From Ianthella basta (lineage: Eukaryota; Porifera; Demospongiae; Verongiida; Ianthellidae), in contig OZ025871.1 in the NCBI GenBank assembly GCA_964019415.1, positions 4,370,129 through 4,434,128 on the forward strand: a stretch of DNA of 64,000 nt, written 5' to 3'. Under the pieces are notes generated by a model. The model was not told the origin of the DNA and did not search any database. It saw only the letters and a list, made by a program, of their open reading frames with translations. Below, piece by piece: positions 1 through 11,419 of the stretch. Every line of letters begins with the position of its first letter. The first letter of the stretch is position 1. A program made the position numbers and the translations under genes.

Positions 1-2700
1 CCGCTGTGCATGATCTTTCAATTGCCCAGAAGGAGGGTGTCATTAACGTTAAGCTTGTCTTTAATTGCCACCATTTTTAGAGACTACTTAGAATAATTGT
101 ACGCAAATGAGATCATGAATATAATACATATAGCAAACATTTTATCATCGCATGTAAAAGTTGAAACTGAATAAGACTATGCCATTAAAATTTGGCCCAC
201 TGATATACATCAATACTGAGAGAATATAAGAACAGAAAACTCTGTTTACAGGCACTCATGGTGTGTGTAGCATATCTCTATTTGCAATGGAAAAGGCCAT
301 ATTGTGTGCACACATACACTGAGCACTGTTCATGCATGTGCTCCACTTTACATAATTCCTAATCTTCCCCTTGCACAGTACTGCTAGCACCTCAGAGCAA
401 CATGCACCATGGGACCACACCACATTATATAAACCCCTTCCACTGCATCAGCTAGCTCCTCCCACCACAACGGACATGGCCCCCACCAACCTCTAGTGTG
501 GCTCCTTGTTTTACTGCAACAAAGTAGTGTGTAGCCATATGCAACTGGTAGTCCATGTAGCTCATAGCAACAACTATGTATGTATAGTTGTCTCAACCTA
601 CGTACCTCACGCCCGTGCATGCAAGTCATGTTCTGTCGAATCTGATGTGTTTCCAAGTGGATTACCAAGAGGGTTCTCAAATCCATCCAGATTCAGTCCC
701 ACTTTGATGCATGTACCTGATCATCGATGTGGATGGGGAGTGGGGACTGGTATGCTGTGATCTTATTAGGAAAGACCTCATTTTGCTCTGCCAAGATGCA
801 AGTTCAGATAATAATAGCAGTAAACCCAGTAGTAGACCCAATACAGTTATTGTGTCAGCAGCACTACAAAGTGGATGGAACCCATCTCTTTAATTTTTAT
901 TGATACACGTGCACATTAATTATTTACTAATATGCCACATTATAGTTTCTCATGCAACCATGCAATCTCATGTTCGTTCAGTCACGCTCATTTGTGGAAT
1001 TTCCATAAGACATAGTTATGAAAATATGAGTGCCCTCCCCTTTTTCCCAGTAAGAAATGACCAGCAATTCTGAGGATGTAACACACATGCAGTGTACAGG
1101 AGTTTGTTTTGGCTATGATGTCAAGTCTTTCACTGCGTTCTTACTAATCAGCAGGCAATGGCGAAAGGAAATGCAGATCAAGGGACAGTGCTCCTCCTAC
1201 AGCCAGGAAGGGGAGGGGCAACTGCTAACAAGTGATAATTGTGTGGTGTTCTTTGAGTGTGCCTTTAGTTGTTTGAATATAATTATGCACAAGATACGTG
1301 CCTCCTAGAAGATGCGTTCCGCCTTAGGAATCGAGTTCCCCCCAGGCCTGTTGGGTTTGATGCTTAGGACCATTGTTCCGCCCACTAGGATACCAGCTTC
1401 CCCCCATATTGGGCGCTGCTAGGGGAGTCATTGTGTTCTTCCGTTGAAGACTTTGGAATTCAAGTGCCTTGCGTAGTAATAGTAGGATCTCAATGATGTC
1501 TACCATTTCATATCCTACAGGAATTTGCTTCGACCCTACCTTCTAATACAAGCACTCCACATGCAAACAGGCTTCCCAGATATTCATGACATCGCAATTC
1601 TGCATGCTCATCACAAGACAATACAGTAAGTAATAGACGGTAATACATGCTGTATGTAAGTTTGCTATAAAGTTTGTTTGTTAAAGTTAGTAAGTTGGTT
1701 ACAATGTTGCTAATAGCTAGCTAGCTGACTGCTGTAAAGTACCAGTTGCATTAATGGAAATTTAATTACTGCTCAAACTAAAGCCTACAGGATAGCTGTG
1801 CGATGTGAAATGACTTAGTCTTTGCTGTTTTTGCATGTTCTGCATTTCAGTCATTGCTTCGTTGTTACTGAAAGACTTCAGGAAATCCTCACACTGCTCA
1901 TGGTACAACTCTTGACAGGCAGAGCATTGTAACATGGGACACTCAGGCTGAGTGTGACAATGGCACACAACTTCTACGATCTGGCAAGATTGAACAGTGT
2001 CTAAAGGCATGTGTGCCTGGTGTGAGTTCTCCCGATAGTAAGCAGCATCTCAGATCGATGGTCTCTCATCTTCCTTCCTGTGTATTGTGTTGTCACTGAG
2101 TTGATCCCATATGGCAGAGGGTAGTGGCATATATATAAAATAGCTATAGCTTCTCTTCCAAACATAAGGTAGAATTGGGTACACCATGTGGAAGCATGTA
2201 CAGAGGTCCGATAGGATAATAGAAATTCCTCCAGATGTTCATCACAGTCAGTCTCCTGTTCATTTATCTACTTCACCAGTTGCTTTGTTATGGTTTGGTT
2301 CACTCTTTCATCAAGGCCATTTGTCTGTGGATGATAGGCACTGCTTATTCTGTGTTGAGTACCTGACAGCATGAACAGCCTTCTGTTTGAGGCATTCACA
2401 AATTCCTTGCCCTAACCAGTTATGCAGGTGACAAAGCAGTCCTGACGCAAGTGAACTTCTTTAGAGATTGAAGTGATCACACACTAGATGTACTTCATAG
2501 TAAATGCAATCAACCCATTATATCCAACAAGTAATTGGTGTTGTCCTCCAATGATTGGCCATGCATGCTGTGTATGTGGAGCCATTTCCACATTATGCAC
2601 AATGTGGTGTTCAGTACTTTGTGCAAGTGTGATTATATAGACTGTGTTAATGGGGTGAATTAGCATTGTATGTACAGTATAACAATAGTAATACCTCATA
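1..2700 (+). repeat. Diverged repeat unit, copy A
   Basis: This stretch matches, in order but diverged, 61380-62130 (first part) and 56140-57360 plus 59517-60260 (second part). A shorter partial copy lies at 11420-12240. Shared blocks include the words CACCATGGGACCACACCAC near 406, GGGGAGTGGGGACTGGTATG near 735, and a block at 1057-1270 readable as a short protein in the same frame in copies A and B. The last part holds an integrase remnant on the minus strand. The left edge runs off the window. It is either a tandemly duplicated genomic unit or a mobile element; no terminal repeats were found. Confidence 0.75.
1770..2460 (-). pseudogene. Gypsy-type integrase C-terminal half with zinc-finger-like tail, decayed
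   Basis: Read on the minus strand, this gives the integrase signature ISSAYHPQTNGLDERVNQT, then QLVK, an in-frame stop, INEQET and FYLMFGREA. These are the catalytic-core end and the following helix of Ty3/Gypsy integrases. After a frame change comes a Cys/His cluster (CHCHTQPECPMLQCSACQ then YHEQC) like a PHD or other treble-clef zinc finger. Stops and frame changes show it is dead. The protease, RT and RNase H parts are not seen. A sister copy on the right side of the window is better preserved. Confidence 0.7.
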
Positions 2701-2832
2701 TATACAAAGCTGTGTCAGCTTTGGCTACTGCTTATCCTGCTCTATGTAGGCGTGCTTGGTATTCTGAAAGTATATACCCCGACAGCCTCATAAAATAGCT
2801 GCACTCCTGTCTGATTATGTATGTAATTTGGT

Positions 2833-2925
2833 GCTCTCATATGACTCATATGTGAGCACCATACATGCACCTTCACAAGTAAGATTACTCATATTATATG
2901 AGTAATCTTACTTGTGAAGGTGCAT
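2833..2925. repeat. Two adjacent near-perfect palindromes
   Basis: Positions 2833-2860 form an inverted repeat (GTGCTC...GAGCAC). Positions 2862-2925 form another with arms of about 29 bases, CATGCACCTTCACAAGTAAG against its complement around an ATTATAT centre. The transcript of either strand would fold into a strong hairpin. It may be the core of a small foldback element. Confidence 0.8.
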
Positions 2926-3488
2926 GACTTGTGTTGATGCGTAGCATGAATGTTTGTCATCCCTGTACGTGCCAGTGAGGGCCACTTAGCCTGGAACAAG
3001 TGTTCTGCCCAGTGGTACGTACCAGCCAGGAATTTCTGTCTTGGTAACATAAACAATTGACTGCATTGATCCCTTGTAATTCATGTAACTTGTATAAGTC
3101 ATGAAGTCTAGATCTGCTTCTTCAAATTCATTATATAATGCAATACAATATATACAGTTATATGCATGGTGAACACGCAGACAACACGGAATGTCAGAGA
3201 CAATCACACTCTTGACACAAACCATTATATTGTTTGTGTACAAATGTATAGCTATACACAGGCAAATAGAACATGACACCCAGTAGCATGCCATATGCAT
3301 GCCATGCAGTTGGCTCACTCCAGCAGAACACGTACAGGCACAGTCATATTTATGCACACAATATTACACAAGACACTATCTTATGCAACACTTACAATGC
3401 AAGCACTTGGCATGGTTAAATATACATGCACACACACACAAGTGCACATGTGCACTGGCTGTATACATGCCTATCTCCTCTATCCCAG

Positions 3489-3599
3489 TCTGATGAAATT
3501 CGAAGGAGCCATCAAGCCATGGTATGGCCTCCAGATGAGAGACTTATAAATATAATTGTGGATTTAGTTGGCCAAGGCTGTAATACAAATACAGCACAG
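3489..3599 (+). CDS. Internal coding exon, unknown protein
   Basis: A 37-codon open stretch has a good acceptor (TATCCCAG) and donor (CAG|GTATGC). It starts SDEIRRSHQAMVWPPDERL and ends in NTAQ, with both ends in phase 0. Composition is that of a soluble helical domain. I do not recognise the family. The next candidate exon at 4133 also starts in phase 0, so the two may belong to one gene. No convincing upstream exon was found. Confidence 0.5.
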
Positions 3600-4132
3600 G
3601 TATGCAGTAACTAACATGAGACATTTACTATACTGTATATTGTCTTGTACACTTGAATAGGACTCTAAGCCACGGATGTGTGAGTGACAATAAATCTTAT
3701 TGCTGTTGAGAACTATGAAATGGTAACTGGTGTGTATACATATGTACATGTTGGATGACAGCATACTGGTCAGGAGTGGCAATGGATAAGTGTGTCACGT
3801 TTTGCAGGTACTAAGCACAGTTCATAACAGAATGACAAGAATTAACAGTATTATAAATAAACTTACTGTATGATTGCCTGTGTGATTGCAAACATGATTG
3901 TCATAACAGGTTATAGTTCTATTGTTATCAGGTTTGCTATTTGGAAGGTACATGAATATTCTATACCCTCCAGCTATTATTTATGAGCACAATGTATATA
4001 GATTATGACTGTAATATAGATAATATATATAAGTCTGAATGGGACATTGGGTCTCAGTTTCTTTCCAGGTATTCCAGCTGTCACCTCTCTTATGTATACA
4101 TAATATAAATTATAATACTTATTTATATGTAG

Positions 4133-4249
4133 TCGAAGCTGCAAAACCAGTTTGTGGATCCCAGAGCTGGTGTCATGTCAATACAGCCTCAGTGTCACAG
4201 GAAATCTGACACCCACTCATGGAGTATATCCCCTTGTCTATCTAATTAG
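4133..4249 (+). CDS. Possible terminal exon following the 3489 exon
   Basis: After the acceptor ATATGTAG, a phase-0 frame runs 38 codons (SKLQNQFVDPRAG...) to a TAG at 4247-4249. The phase fits the exon ending at 3599. A second frame over the same bases is open for 67 codons to about 4355, so the reading frame is not certain. No poly(A) signal was identified. Confidence 0.3.
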   Translation, partial: SKLQNQFVDPRAGVMSIQPQCHRKSDTHSWSISPCLSN

Positions 4250-4445
4250 ACTATCAGGTCTGTTGCCATTGGCAACCGACTTGTTCACAAGCAGCCGAGA
4301 ACAGTGTAGTGACCTCCAGTACATGCAGCCACAGGGAGAGGAAAGAAGGGGGTAACTATATCCACACAGCTGGGAATTAATTCCTGGATTTCCACTCTGC
4401 TACTGATAGAGAAGAAGGGCTAATGATTGCTGCCTATGGATTGAT

Positions 4446-4515
4446 GAATAGCTTGGTGGTTGAAACTCTGTGAAAGAGTGTAGGCCCCGGGTTTGATTCC
4501 TGGCTGTGTGGCTAA
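4446..4515 (+). ncRNA. tRNA-like Pol III promoter, probable SINE head
   Basis: TAGCTTGGTGG at 4449-4459 fits the A box, and GGTTTGATTCC at 4490-4500 fits the B box exactly. They sit at tRNA-like spacing, and the T arm pairs as CCGGG/CCTGG. ACTCT/AGAGT can form an anticodon-like stem, but its loop is wrong for a working tRNA. It is followed by TTTCTCTTTCC and no clear acceptor stem, so a tRNA-derived SINE is more likely than a functional tRNA gene. Confidence 0.55.
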
Positions 4516-5170
4516 TTTCTCTTTCCTTTCTCGCCCTGAGGTGTATTTGTGAGTATGCAATTGCAAATGCAACATGCATTATACACTAGCAGACTGATGG
4601 TCATGAGCTGCTGGAAGACTTGCTGTATACACAGTATAATTACAGCCCATATTAATGTGCAGGTTGTACAGACAATACATAATATGTGGTGCAATATATG
4701 ACTGAAGTTTTGCTTGCATAAATGCAAATGTCTGCTTCTAGAAGCTATTCAGTGAAATGTGCCCACCACATTTTCTGTTATTCATGGGGCAGTTGTGCAT
4801 GTGGTGTGGGCCAGGCCGGGGCTGGTGAATCACTAACAAGATCACAGTGTGTACACAGTGTGTACACAGTCATCATATGACTCACCTCCCTGTATGCATG
4901 CTTGCATGTCATGCACCAATTAACTCACTCACTTCAGTTTCCCTAACCACATTTGGCATTGTGTAATATGTTTTTTTAAATATTGTCAGTCCTTTATTGA
5001 TCTTACCACATGTAAAGGGGAATGCATTCTATACGAAATGACACACCCCTGTAGGCTGAACAATGTGTGTCCATCTCATGCTGTGCTGTTCAAGGGTCAG
5101 GTACGTACATGTGGCATTGTATCTGGGGAGCTATATAGGAGATGCAAGGGGGTGGCCCATTACTAAACGA
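4516..5170. other. No gene recognised
   Basis: This is AT-rich sequence with short direct repeats (GTGTACACA twice near 4855) and GCATGC runs. No exon with paired splice sites and no element end was found. Confidence 0.5.
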
Positions 5171-5174
5171 ACAC

Positions 5175-5184
5175 TATATATAAG
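5175..5184 (+). promoter_or_regulatory. TATA box candidate upstream of signal-peptide exon
   Basis: TATATATAAG lies 181 bases before the ATG at 5365. That distance leaves room for a 5' leader. It is the only strong TATA motif just upstream of that ATG, though such strings are common in AT-rich DNA. Confidence 0.3.
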
Positions 5185-5364
5185 GGAATGTACAAGGCAC
5201 GTGATTTGACACATTACCTAATGGATTGCCTGGGTGTAGTATTATAGGGTACCTGTGTAGAATGTGTGGCACTTGTGAAATAAAGAGTTGATCAGATATC
5301 TTTCCACTCCTGTGCTTGCTCCACTTCACTGCAGCTGAAACCAGTTCCCTGTTCACCTGTTGAG

Positions 5365-5410
5365 ATGAAACTGTTTACTCTCATTGAGATCTTTGCCACT
5401 ACTGTTGCTG
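5365..5410 (+). CDS. First exon encoding a signal peptide
   Basis: The ATG starts MKLFTLIEIFATTVA, a short charged start plus a hydrophobic core typical of a signal peptide. The exon ends in phase 1 at a strong donor (GCTG|GTAAGC). It would send the product to the secretory pathway, which suits the Cys-rich exons downstream at 7347-7764 and 9136-9556. The link to those exons is inferred, not shown. Confidence 0.45.
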
Positions 5411-5504
5411 GTAAGCATGCACGCAATTAATGACACTAACTTAACATCCGTAGTTGCTTAATTATGCAATATACTGTATATATAGCACTGATTGTCTCTA
5501 AAAG

Positions 5505-5540
5505 GTTTAGACACAACCACTATAGGAACTGTATACTCTG
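5505..5540 (+). CDS. Possible second exon of the secreted-protein gene
   Basis: A 36-base piece between AAAAG and CTG|GTGAGG is open in phase 1-1 (GLDTTTIGTVYS), matching the phase of the signal-peptide exon. It is short, so chance is possible. Confidence 0.3.
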
Positions 5541-6305
5541 GTGAGGCTGACCCAATATGTAGGCACCTCCAGCCCATTAATTAGGAAGGCAATCCTGGCT
5601 AGTGCTTGTATTATGTGAATTATGTGAGAGTAAAGTTAGGAGTACATTTCTGGCATTATATGCATGTCTATATATATCCCTCTACACATACACACGCTGC
5701 TCACAAAAACACGATCACTGATGAATGAATTGAAGGCGTCTCTTGGTCTGCCACACAGCAGCCTATTTACAGCTGGACTCCATCTTGTATGCCAATTACT
5801 TTCACATTTGGGACTGTCCTATCACCACCTACATCACCTCTATTATAGTGCATCACTCTCTCTCCCTATCAATAGATACACGGTGTCCATGCTGCACTCT
5901 ATCAGCATGGACATGAGAGAAGACTAATCGACATCACAGCAGTGGAAGCAACTTTCAATTGATCAGAATTTATATCATTACTATGATTAATGTTTATGTT
6001 ATTATAGCAATTATTTTACTAAACCGCTGACATGACTACCAAAATTACATTTTAAAGTATTCTAAAGCTATGTAATGCTTTATTCATTGTAGCTTATAGT
6101 GTCAATTGCATGCTGACATAACTTGGGCCTTAAGTTATTGCTGAGCAGAGAGCATAAGTGAGCGAAGTGAGGTCATTGATTGCTGTCTATTTCATGAGCT
6201 TCGCCGATATATGTAGCCAATAAATGCGTCACCGGTATACGTGGCAGTGCTATATACAAGGACAACACGCAGCAGTGCAGCCACCACCACCACCTCCTCC
6301 ACCAG

Positions 6306-7140
6306 CTAGCACCACTGCCACCACCATGCATGCACCACCATACAGTCCAGCTGGTTACAATCGCTGTAGCCAGTATATGCAGCCGAACATACTAGAAAAC
6401 AAGTATTTCGAGTTAAAAAAATCCTGGGGTACCTGGGGATTTCAGCAGAAAGGTGTTTATGCTGTAATGTCTTGGAGAGGTTGTCCACATGCTTTAGGAT
6501 TCTCTCCCCAAGCACAACTCCAAACACATAATCAAATTTCTGCATTTGGGTCTTCACACCAATTATTCTAGCTCTGACTTCAGGCAGCAAACGAGATTCA
6601 ATCCAGGCATTCTTCCCATTCCACTTGTAGAACGCTGCAGTTATTTAAAATGCTTAATAGGCTTTCAGCTCTCACTGTCCACCATGTTGAACAAAGTACT
6701 CGGACCCCAGGAGAGTCTGGAGCAAGCTCTTTTTTAATATCTTGAAACAACCCTTCTCTCTTCGGAGAAAATTTGATCAATTTACATATCTCATAAGTGG
6801 TGTCAAGGGTAACAGACATTACCTTGCATCCTTTAATAGCATCAGAGGCTGCAAGATTCAAACTGTGATCATAGTAGTGGGAAAATATTGCTCAGTTTTC
6901 TTCATTTTGTATTGCTTTGGCTACACCACTTTTTGCTCCAGCCATGTTACTGGCACCATCATAGCACTGCCCCTACATCTAGCCAGGCTTAAGTTCATCC
7001 TCAAAAATGTGTCTTTAATGGCAGCCTGCAGAGCATCAGATGTTCTATTTGGCACTTGGTAGAGGCAAAAAGTCCTCGTGGACATCTAGACTTGTATCTA
7101 CCCATCGAAAACATAAAACAAGCTGCTCCCTGTTTGATGC
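6306..7140 (-). pseudogene. hAT-family transposase remnant (ZMYM1/DUF4371-like)
   Basis: On the minus strand, fragments appear in the order of hAT-type ZMYM1-like proteins: RWVDTSLDVHEDF near 7100; QCYDGASNMAGAKSG near 6960; SLNLAASDAIKGCKVMSV and LIKFSPKREGLF near 6800; then RVLCSTWWTVRAESLLSIL; then VRARIIGVKTQMQKFD near 6570 and LKHVDNLSKTLQ near 6490. Several stops and at least two frame changes separate them, so it is dead. Terminal repeats were not located. It lies between possible exons of the secreted-protein gene. Confidence 0.75.
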
Positions 7141-7346
7141 ATCTACAGTAGAACCTCCCTTATCTGGTCTCTTAGTTACAGGTACCTCCCTCTACCAGGC
7201 AAGCAAAAGAAGAGAAAGAAATAGGAATGAAGCATTCCAAAGCTAGAACATCTGTGCCAGTCCACGCAAGCGCCCTATGGGTGTAGTTAGCACTAATTAT
7301 GCGCATGCTCTACAGGTCTCTTCCAACGTACCCTTCCCTCACCCAG

Positions 7347-7764
7347 CTGTGCCATCTATGATGGGATCCAGTGCACCTCTGTATTTGGCCAGGCTAACAT
7401 CACAGATCCCTTCAGCTCATATCAGCTGATTCTACCATTGCCACTCAAGACTGCGATATCAGTAACAACATTTACTCTTTCTCGACTGCAGTTGGACAAA
7501 ACTTCCTGAACCATATCTTACTGCTCTGGTGTATTGCAGTATTCCGTCCTTGCTTGGGCTGTGTATGGTGTGGCCCCTCGAAGGAGGAACTCCAGAGCAC
7601 TGTTGTCAATGCTTGCAACTGCAGCAGTGCAGATTCTTGCATCATTAATGGGTTCAACGTTCCAGTTATCACTGCCCAAAACACAATTGACTACTATGAA
7701 AGAAACACTACCACCACTGGAGATGTTTGTGACAGTGGTGTCACTTGCCAGGAGGTGACTATTG
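7347..7764 (+). CDS. Cys-rich secreted-type module, copy 1 (frame-disrupted)
   Basis: The acceptor CACCCAG opens a phase-2 frame, SCAIYDGIQCTSVFGQ and on. After a frame change near 7415 the reading continues as DCDISNNIYSFSTAVGQNF, then CLGCVWCGPSKEELQS, NACNCSSADSCIING, and ends at ...QEVTIG with donor ATTG|GTAAAG. There may be an internal intron ending at GTATTGCAG (7535). The many cysteines and potential N-glycosylation sites suggest an extracellular protein. A sister copy lies 1.8 kb downstream. The frame change could be an intron boundary or real decay. Family not recognised. Confidence 0.45.
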
Positions 7765-8633
7765 GTAAAGATGCATCATGCAGATATGCACACAGTTGTT
7801 GCACTGTGCATATGACCTTATATACCTTAGCTCTCCCATGAACTGTGTACATGTTTCTTGTCTGAATGGTCAATACTTTAGTTTCACTAAGTTATACACT
7901 AGTACTAATAAATTCAAATTCAGACTAGACAGCTGATTAAAACTGGTAGATATGCATTGCCTTAATTGCAAGGAGAGAATCTACCATACACATGTATTTA
8001 TTGCTTACCTAGGGCACTATATACAACCCTTGACATAGTCTAGTCATTCATGAATTTTGGGGTATATTACTGCACTGCTCTAAGGGGAGGTTTCTTGTAG
8101 TATAATGCAAGAACTCGAGGCCAGGTTGAAAGACATGCAATGAATCACTGCATGGGTATACATACTATGTCTACTGCTTGCTACACGTACTAGTATTGGT
8201 GACAAAGGAAGGTTCGATGAACAATTAAAGCCCAATATCTACAGATGACAATCATGCAGTGATTGCCTCCCACATTATATACTTATCTGCCAAAGATGGA
8301 GCCACTGATAGGTGTCATTGTATATATATATTATAATTATTATAATTGGGGCTCACCAGTGTGGACTACTAGTGGGAATTGCAAGGTTGCAGGATAAAAC
8401 ACTTGTATACCCCTCACCCATGAAACACATATGGTTCAATGAAAGCAGATGAAGGGACAATGCAGACAAACAGAAAATGGAGATTCAGCACCCCGGCTTT
8501 GCTGAGACATGCACTGATACTATGTAACAGGCTGGTAGGCATATAAAGCAGCCAGTGATTTGGTATGTACTTCCTTTCAGTTTGTATGTATTGCTTATAA
8601 GCACTGTATATTATACAAATCAGTGTGCTTCAG

Positions 8634-8761
8634 ATTTCAAGACTTGGGCCAACACCCATTCCTCATGATCATGTCAAACAGAACTATTCATGGTAACCTT
8701 GGTTTGCAAATAGCTGCCTTGAACAACAGTTGCCCTCTGTACCTTGACCTCACCTGGCGTT
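8634..8761 (+). CDS. Possible exon of the secreted Cys-rich gene
   Basis: Between GCTTCAG and CGTT|GTAAGC, a phase-2-to-1 frame reads FQDLGQHPFLMIMSN and ends in YLDLTWRC. It lies between the two Cys-rich module copies and has N-glycosylation-type sites (NRT, NNS). This is inferred from splice sites and openness only. Confidence 0.35.
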
Positions 8762-9135
8762 GTAAGCTGGTGAATTATAATTCAGGCAATATTACATGGC
8801 TGTATAAAGCTTGTATTCATATATGCTTTGCATTGTCACAAGCAATGAAGTGCAACAAGAGCTAGAGAGCAAAAGTAGCTGAGTCAATGCTACGTCTTTT
8901 GAACTCACTCCCTGCATATATCATTGATCATTTTCCCTCTATATTATCTACAGTGCTCTCAACACTGAATGAATTCTAAAGGAGTTGTTTCTCCAAGGTT
9001 AGTATACTAACCCTACTGCAGTCCAATTTTAGACAGCAGTAATGGATCATGAGCTATATGTGTTGTGCTGGTATTCTGTACATACATACAGTACGTATAT
9101 TATGTCTCCTCTGATGTACGCTTCCTTCCACCCAG

Positions 9136-9556
9136 CTGCACAATCTACAGTGGTAGCCAATGCACCTCTGTGTTTGGTCAGGCAAACATCATTGATCTCT
9201 CCAGCTTATCAGCTGATTCCAGTGTTGCTTTTTAAGATGTCAGTGTCAGTGACACCATTAACTTGTTCCCTGCCATGTTGAGCCTTGCCAGACCTGCATG
9301 AACCACCTTCTCACAACCTTGTGTACTTCAGTATTCTTTCCTGCTTTGGCTTGGCATGGTGTAGCCCATCAAAAGATGCTCTGAAGAGTGTTCTTGCCAG
9401 TGCTTGCATGTGCGACAATGCTGATTCATGCATCATTGGTGGGCACAACATTTCTGATTTCATTGACTCCCAACCTAAGTACTATGAAGGAAACTCCACC
9501 ACTGGAGCTGTTGGTAACATTCTCATGTGGCATCACTTGCCAGGAGGTGACTGTTG
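9136..9556 (+). pseudogene. Cys-rich module, copy 2 (degenerate)
   Basis: It is clearly homologous to 7347-7764: SCTIYSGSQCTSVFGQANI, then WCSPSKDALKSVLASAC, DNADSCIIGGHNI and YYEGNSTTG. It keeps the acceptor (CACCCAG) and the donor (GTTG|GTAAGA). There is an in-frame stop near 9234, and about 7 extra bases near 9520 break the end of the frame. It is a decayed tandem copy, or a gene with different exon edges. Confidence 0.5.
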
Positions 9557-9560
9557 GTAA

Positions 9561-10680
9561 GAGATACGTACACTATATCAGCTGTGTAAAGTACTTGTGT
9601 ATGATGATTATGTATGATACATTGCAACATGCACAGCACCAATATATAACAAATATACATAATGTAACAGGAAACAGACACACATGCACATTTCCACAAG
9701 TTGATCAAGGAACAGAATGAGCACAGCTGCTACAAATGACTTGTATGAATTCAAACATGATTGAATAGTAATTATTATAATATTTAGACTACTCTCTATA
9801 GTTTGTAGCAAGCTAGCTCATGACATCATATATTAATTTTGTTACTCAAACCATGCACTATGTAATAATAATGGTAGTATATAGTTTCAATCCACTAGTG
9901 ATGCATCGATTGTATAGGGTAAACAGCAGTTGAGTACAGGCAAACAGAGGTTGAACCTACCATTAAATTTTAACTTGAATAAACCACCACAGGTGGATAC
10001 AGCTCAACCACTACCATATTTACAGTGTAGATAGATATGTGCACGTGTTGTACTGTACATTAATTCATGACATTGTGTAGAAATCAACAATTACAGTTTT
10101 TGCCATGTTTCACATGCAGGCATTACTGTGAGAGTTCTGCTGGCAACATGAAGAAATCCTTGTTGGGTGGTAACATTGCACTGGTCGTTTTTATCTCCAT
10201 TTCTCTGCTGCCATGGACAACCATCCTGTACATGAGTGGCTGAGAACAATACTAGAGCAGTATACATCAAAAATACATAATTATGTGTATAGAATATGTA
10301 GTGTAGTGTGTATTCTGGTAGACCTATATAGCTCTCTAAAGCTGCATTCTGCACTGCGCATGTACACATGTTTCTAATTATAAGCTTGTTGGTGATTCAA
10401 TTTTCAGAACTGGTAGACCTAGCTTGGGGTAACACAGGTGCAGGTTAGAGTGCATGAATGGTCACTTGGACACACCCACTAAACACTATACATTTGTGTG
10501 TGTAGTTTGGTTTAATTATAATATTATAGTCACTTGGACTGCAGGTTCACTGTGTGCCTCACACAGCTTACCTGTACTTCTTGCACTGGACATTATGTAG
10601 GGACAACAGAGAGATACAGTATTATATGCTAAACAAGCACAACACCTGAGCCCTGTAGAAGTTCATTACTGTGTGATTAC
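9561..10680. other. No gene recognised
   Basis: This is AT-rich sequence without paired splice sites around open frames. A pyrimidine/ATG-rich patch at 10140-10260 on the minus strand is open for 92 codons but shows no family features. Confidence 0.4.
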
Positions 10681-10682
10681 AG

Positions 10683-11144
10683 TGCCAGGGAAGTTTAGTG
10701 AGCTTCAAGCTTAAGCACAGTATTCACTTCAAACGGGTACAAGACGTTTCGATCCGTGGATCTTCATCAGCTGTAATACAAAATTTAGGGAGTGTGACAT
10801 TAAAGAACAACACCAACCAACACGGAAAGCAAGACACCTCCCAAACTCTTCACATTCCATACGTCAGTGAATGGGTTGAGAAGAAGTGCCAGCCACTGCA
10901 TGGGAGTGAAAACAGTAACATAATCCAGAAGTACCCTCAGAATCTCCCTAGTGAAGGTGAAGCAGCCAAGACCAGACTGGAAGAAGAGGGGAGTAGTCTA
11001 CGAGGTGCCTTGCAAGGATTGCCCATTGAAGAGATCGGAAGAGTCTTGGACAAACAGATCTGTGAGAACAAAACAGTAGTGAAAAAGAATGCATGGCCCC
11101 AAGAATTATATTGTAGTGGATTTAATTATAGGCTCAGTATGTGA
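10683..11144 (+). CDS. ORF of unknown function, possible exon
   Basis: An acceptor-like GATTACAG precedes a 153-codon open frame ending in TGA at 11142-11144. It is hydrophilic with a charged middle part (EGEAAKTRLEEEGSS) and a helix-like end (IEEIGRVLDKQI). Its first bases (GACGTTTCGATCCGTGG then ATCTTCATCAG) resemble the ends of Penelope elements, so it may be a retroelement relic. I do not recognise the family. Confidence 0.35.
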   Translation, partial: CQGSLVSFKLKHSIHFKRVQDVSIRGSSSAVIQNLGSVTLKNNTNQHGKQDTSQTLHIPYVSEWVEKKCQPLHGSENSNIIQKYPQNLPSEGEAAKTRLEEEGSSLRGALQGLPIEEIGRVLDKQICENKTVVKKNAWPQELYCSGFNYRLSM

Positions 11145-11419
11145 TTGACCTCACATGTGTCCATAGCCACCAAGTTGAAAGTCATTTTTGTGAGTGGTAT
11201 ATTATGGCATTTTAGTCACACTGCAATGTTTAGCATGTCACAATCACTGCTAATAACAGAAAGGCCACACAGTAATTATTGCACACATGCAGGCACACAT
11301 ATCCTAGCATTGTCCATGCACACATAAGTTGCACAAGCACAACCATATAAATATATAATTATGTATGCTCCACTTTATTCTCATGTATAATTGCTAACAT
11401 TGTTCCTTTCATATAGTAG

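Noticed and set aside
384..686. A 100-codon minus-strand frame
   Set aside because: It crosses blocks whose order and frame are not conserved in repeat copies B to D, and composition is not protein-like.
4446..4515. Functional tRNA gene
   Set aside because: A and B boxes are good, but the anticodon loop has the wrong size and no acceptor stem pairs, so a SINE head fits better.
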